A stretch of DNA of 8,280 nucleotides from VYDC01 sp034420495 (GTDB lineage: Bacteria; Chloroflexota; Dehalococcoidia; UBA2979): the NCBI GenBank assembly GCA_034420495.1, contig DAOULG010000132.1, positions 1-8,280 of the forward strand, given 5' to 3'. Position 1 is the first letter of the stretch, and every line of letters begins with the position of its first letter. This document shows, in pieces, positions 6,956 to 8,280 of the stretch. Under the pieces are notes generated by a model, which was not told where the DNA came from, made no database searches, and worked only from the letters and a program-made list of their open reading frames with translations. A program made the translations under genes and the position numbers.

Positions 6956-7054
6956 CGACCCGCCGCGCCCTCCCGGGGAGCGGCGACCGGGTCCGCGCCC
7001 GGCGCGTGTTTCCCTCGGCTCTCCGCGCTCCACGCCCCCGGCGGTCGTCGGGCG

Positions 7055-7795
7055 CTAGTTCCCGGTCCCCTCCGGGACGAGCTCGCGCTCGCCCCGCAGG
7101 ACGCCGACGCCGATGACGAGGAGCGCGAGCGCCGCGACGAACAGCACGACGTTGCTCGCCACCACGAACGCCACGGGCGCGGCCTCGGCCTGCTGTCCTA
7201 TGGCCGCGTTGAGCAGCCCCGCCACTCCCGCAAAGCAGAAGACCCAGCAGGCCGCGGCGTAGAGGTTCAGCGAGGCGAAGCGCCTGGCGAGCGCGTACCC
7301 GAGGACGATGCCGCTCACCGACGACACCATGACGAAGCCGTAGTGGAGGCCTCCGCTCGTGGCCTGCAGCATGACCAGATAGTCGTTGATCTGCTCCGAG
7401 CTGGCGGCGACGCCGTCGACCTCGATGTCGCTCTGGTGCTGGGCGATCGCGACGAGCATGTGGCGCATCCCCATCGTCAGGATGTAGATGCCGTAGTGGA
7501 AGAGGTTGAGCAGGACGCCGAAGCGCAGCAGGGCGTCGTCGGAGTCGCTGAGGCGCCAGAACGAGAGGATGCCGTAGGCGATCGCCAGGCACGCGAGGAT
7601 CACGGCGAAGATGACCGCGTGGGCGAGGTTGTCGTTGTCGACCATGGCATCGATCGTGGCCTGGAAGTCCATCGAACTCGTCGCGTCGACCACCCAGCCT
7701 CCCGGGTAGAGGATGAGCGCGACCAAGAGGACAGCGACTCCCCCGACGATCGCCACGCCGGGCGCCCTGTTGCTGGAGAGCATCGTTTCTATCAT
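7055..7795 (-). CDS. Six-helix integral membrane protein, function unknown
   Basis: 246 residues with six hydrophobic segments at about 11-35, 58-80, 89-110, 150-171, 178-199 and 208-233. A polar loop follows helix 1 (36-57, with DFQATIDAMVDNDN). A second soluble stretch lies between helices 3 and 4 (111-149, with MRHMLVAIAQHQSDIEVDG). His and Met residues in and after helix 3 (FHYGIYILTMGMRHM) and HYGF at the start of helix 4 are notable, but I recognise no cofactor motif or transporter family. The first ATG that gives a sensible N-terminus is 7793-7795; GGAAGGGG at 7807-7814 lies 11 bases before it. The frame stays open upstream to 8026, but those residues are Arg/Gly/Pro-rich and not membrane-like. 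A second ATG at 7781-7783 is an alternative. No operon partner is evident. Confidence 0.8.
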   Translation of the reverse strand: MIETMLSSNRAPGVAIVGGVAVLLVALILYPGGWVVDATSSMDFQATIDAMVDNDNLAHAVIFAVILACLAIAYGILSFWRLSDSDDALLRFGVLLNLFHYGIYILTMGMRHMLVAIAQHQSDIEVDGVAASSEQINDYLVMLQATSGGLHYGFVMVSSVSGIVLGYALARRFASLNLYAAACWVFCFAGVAGLLNAAIGQQAEAAPVAFVVASNVVLFVAALALLVIGVGVLRGERELVPEGTGN

Positions 7796-7840
7796 GTCTA
7801 GGTCCACCCCTTCCGTGCAGCGCGCTGGCCGGCTCGCTCG

Positions 7841-7869
7841 ACAGTAGCCCGCCGGCGAGGCCGCTTCAA
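7841..7869 (-). promoter_or_regulatory. Possible promoter of the six-helix membrane protein gene
   Basis: On the minus strand TTGAAG (7864-7869, four of six -35 matches) and TACTGT (7841-7846, three of six -10 matches) are 17 bases apart. The transcript would begin near 7834, about 39 bases before the ATG at 7795, enough to include the GGAAGGGG ribosome binding site. Spacing and position are right; the -10 is poor. Confidence 0.3.
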
Positions 7870-8040
7870 CCGTCGGGCCCGTTCCCCCGGGGCGCACGTG
7901 CTGTTCGTGAGGCTCGCCGCCCGCGACGCGGCGCAGCGGACGGCTCGGGCGATGACGCACGCTCGCCCCGACCCGCTCGTTCGGGACGGTCCCGAGCACC
8001 AGTTCGCCAAGCTGAGGCTCGCGCATCCCACCACAATCCT

Positions 8041-8088
8041 CCCCGCCGTCCGCCGCTCGTAGGGGCGAACTGGCGGGGTTATTTGTTA
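8041..8088 (+). terminator. Terminator-like hairpin followed by a T-rich stretch
   Basis: CCCCGCC (8041-8047) pairs perfectly with GGCGGGG (8072-8078). Inside the loop, CGCC (8051-8054) can pair with GGCG (8064-8067). The outer stem is followed at once by TTATTTGTTA, the only T-rich run in the area. This is the form of a factor-independent terminator on the plus strand. It would insulate the gene at the right edge from upstream transcription, although no plus-strand gene is recognised just before it. Confidence 0.45.
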
Positions 8089-8096
8089 GGCACGAC

Positions 8097-8116
8097 TAGA
8101 ACACCTGTGCTATTAT
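8097..8116 (+). promoter_or_regulatory. Extended -10 promoter overlapped by an SOS/LexA-type operator
   Basis: TGCTATTAT at 8108-8116 is an extended -10 (TGn followed by TATTAT), predicting a start near 8123. Overlapping it is the imperfect palindrome TAGAACACCTGTGCTA (8097-8112), in which six of eight pairs match (TAGnACAnnTGTnCTA). Its core GAAC-ACCT-GTGC (8099-8110) differs by one base from the GAAC-N4-GTTC LexA box known from Gram-positive bacteria. A repressor bound here would block the -10. No database comparison was possible; the LexA assignment is inferred from this similarity and the site position. Confidence 0.5.
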
Positions 8117-8147
8117 GGCTGCGATCTACGGGATGACGGGTGTCATC

Positions 8148-8153
8148 GGAGGA
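8148..8153 (+). promoter_or_regulatory. Ribosome binding site for the ATG at 8160
   Basis: GGAGGA lies 6 bases before ATG 8160-8162, close to ideal. A second strong site, GGAGAGG at 8237-8243, lies 6 bases before an in-frame GTG at 8250-8252, so the gene has two well-equipped starts 30 codons apart. Confidence 0.6.
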
Positions 8154-8159
8154 CGGACG

Positions 8160-8280
8160 ATGGCCAACGCGACATCCAGGTGGGGAGTTCACGGCGGACG
8201 CGAGAATCCACACCATCTCTCGATGACCGGACTAGAGGAGAGGTTCGCCGTGGCACGAAACGAGACCGGCGATCGCCCCA
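8160..8280 (+). CDS. 5' end of a gene behind an SOS-type operator; possibly recA
   Basis: The frame is open from ATG 8160 to the right edge (40 codons). ATG 8160 has GGAGGA 6 bases upstream; GTG 8250, in the same frame, has GGAGAGG 6 bases upstream. From the GTG the protein would begin MARNETGDRP. RecA proteins often start with a short polar segment of this kind before the conserved K-A-L helix, and recA is a classic LexA target, so recA is my best guess given the operator at 8097-8112. The first 30 codons (8160-8249) have fewer G/C third positions (about 70%) than the clear genes here and match nothing I know. They may be a leader rather than protein. The conserved RecA core would lie beyond the window, so identity is inferred, not seen. 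Confidence 0.5.
   Translation, partial: MANATSRWGVHGGRENPHHLSMTGLEERFAVARNETGDRP

Larger units (their letters stand above)
7796..8096. other. Divergent intergenic region without a recognised gene
   Basis: About 300 bases between the minus-strand membrane protein gene and the plus-strand promoter at the right end. I see a weak minus-strand promoter (7841-7869) and a terminator-like hairpin (8041-8088). Open frames exist on both strands, including a plus-strand frame closing at TAG 8059-8061 just inside the hairpin, but none gives a recognisable protein or a good ribosome binding site. No tRNA or riboswitch signature is seen. Confidence 0.5.

Noticed and set aside
6994..7006. 13-base perfect palindrome CGCGCCCGGCGCG after the membrane protein gene
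   Set aside because: Short all-GC palindromes arise readily in this composition, the loop would be too small for a stable hairpin, and no T-run follows on the minus strand.
7796..8026. N-terminal extension of the six-helix membrane protein to an ATG at 8026
   Set aside because: The extra 77 residues are Arg/Gly/Pro-rich, lack a ribosome binding site at the ATG and would cover the likely promoter. The ATG at 7795 starts just before the first membrane helix.
5871..8100. tRNA, CRISPR or insertion-sequence signatures in the intergenic regions
   Set aside because: No T-loop GGTTC-type motif in a cloverleaf context, no regularly spaced repeats, and no transposase fragment or terminal inverted repeats were found by eye.

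Overview
This is a very GC-rich bacterial window. Its coding style is that of a high-GC lineage such as Actinomycetota, with some Chloroflexota possible: G/C-rich third codon positions, an apparently leaderless promoter, and a GAAC-N4-GTTC-type SOS-like operator rather than the enterobacterial CTG-N10-CAG type. No gene in it fixes the genus.

Layout. Positions 1-3163 (or 3220) on the minus strand hold a tight three-gene cobalamin (vitamin B12) operon, transcribed cbiB, then cobD (threonine-phosphate decarboxylase), then cobQ. Both junctions are 4-base ATGA overlaps, and cobQ runs off the left edge. The three products act in consecutive or converging steps. CobQ makes adenosylcobyric acid, CobD makes aminopropanol phosphate, and CbiB joins the two into adenosylcobinamide phosphate. 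A short divergent intergenic region (about 3164-3347) separates the operon from a plus-strand gene (3348-5870). That gene encodes an 840-residue secreted protein with two PPC-like beta domains, a large unassigned core, a proline-rich linker and two 54-residue-pitch C-terminal repeats. Its promoter looks leaderless.

Positions 5871-6275 lie between convergent genes. They hold a perfect 17-bp hairpin, probably a terminator, and a 21-bp near-perfect AT-rich palindrome that looks like a repressor operator with no gene attached. Positions 6276-6773 (minus) encode a pyridoxamine-5'-phosphate-oxidase-like flavin/F420 split-barrel protein. Positions 7055-7795 (minus) encode a six-helix membrane protein of unknown function. 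After a roughly 300-base stretch with no recognised gene, a terminator-like hairpin is followed by an extended -10 promoter overlapped by an SOS-type operator. A plus-strand gene then begins at 8160 (or 8250) and leaves the window after 40 codons. Its first residues from the internal GTG, together with the operator, suggest recA, but this is an inference from about ten residues.

Overall, the left third is a well-understood B12 module. I did not find a clearly new defence, mobile or biosynthetic system. The least explained items are the secreted repeat protein, the orphan palindrome and the regulatory block at the right edge.
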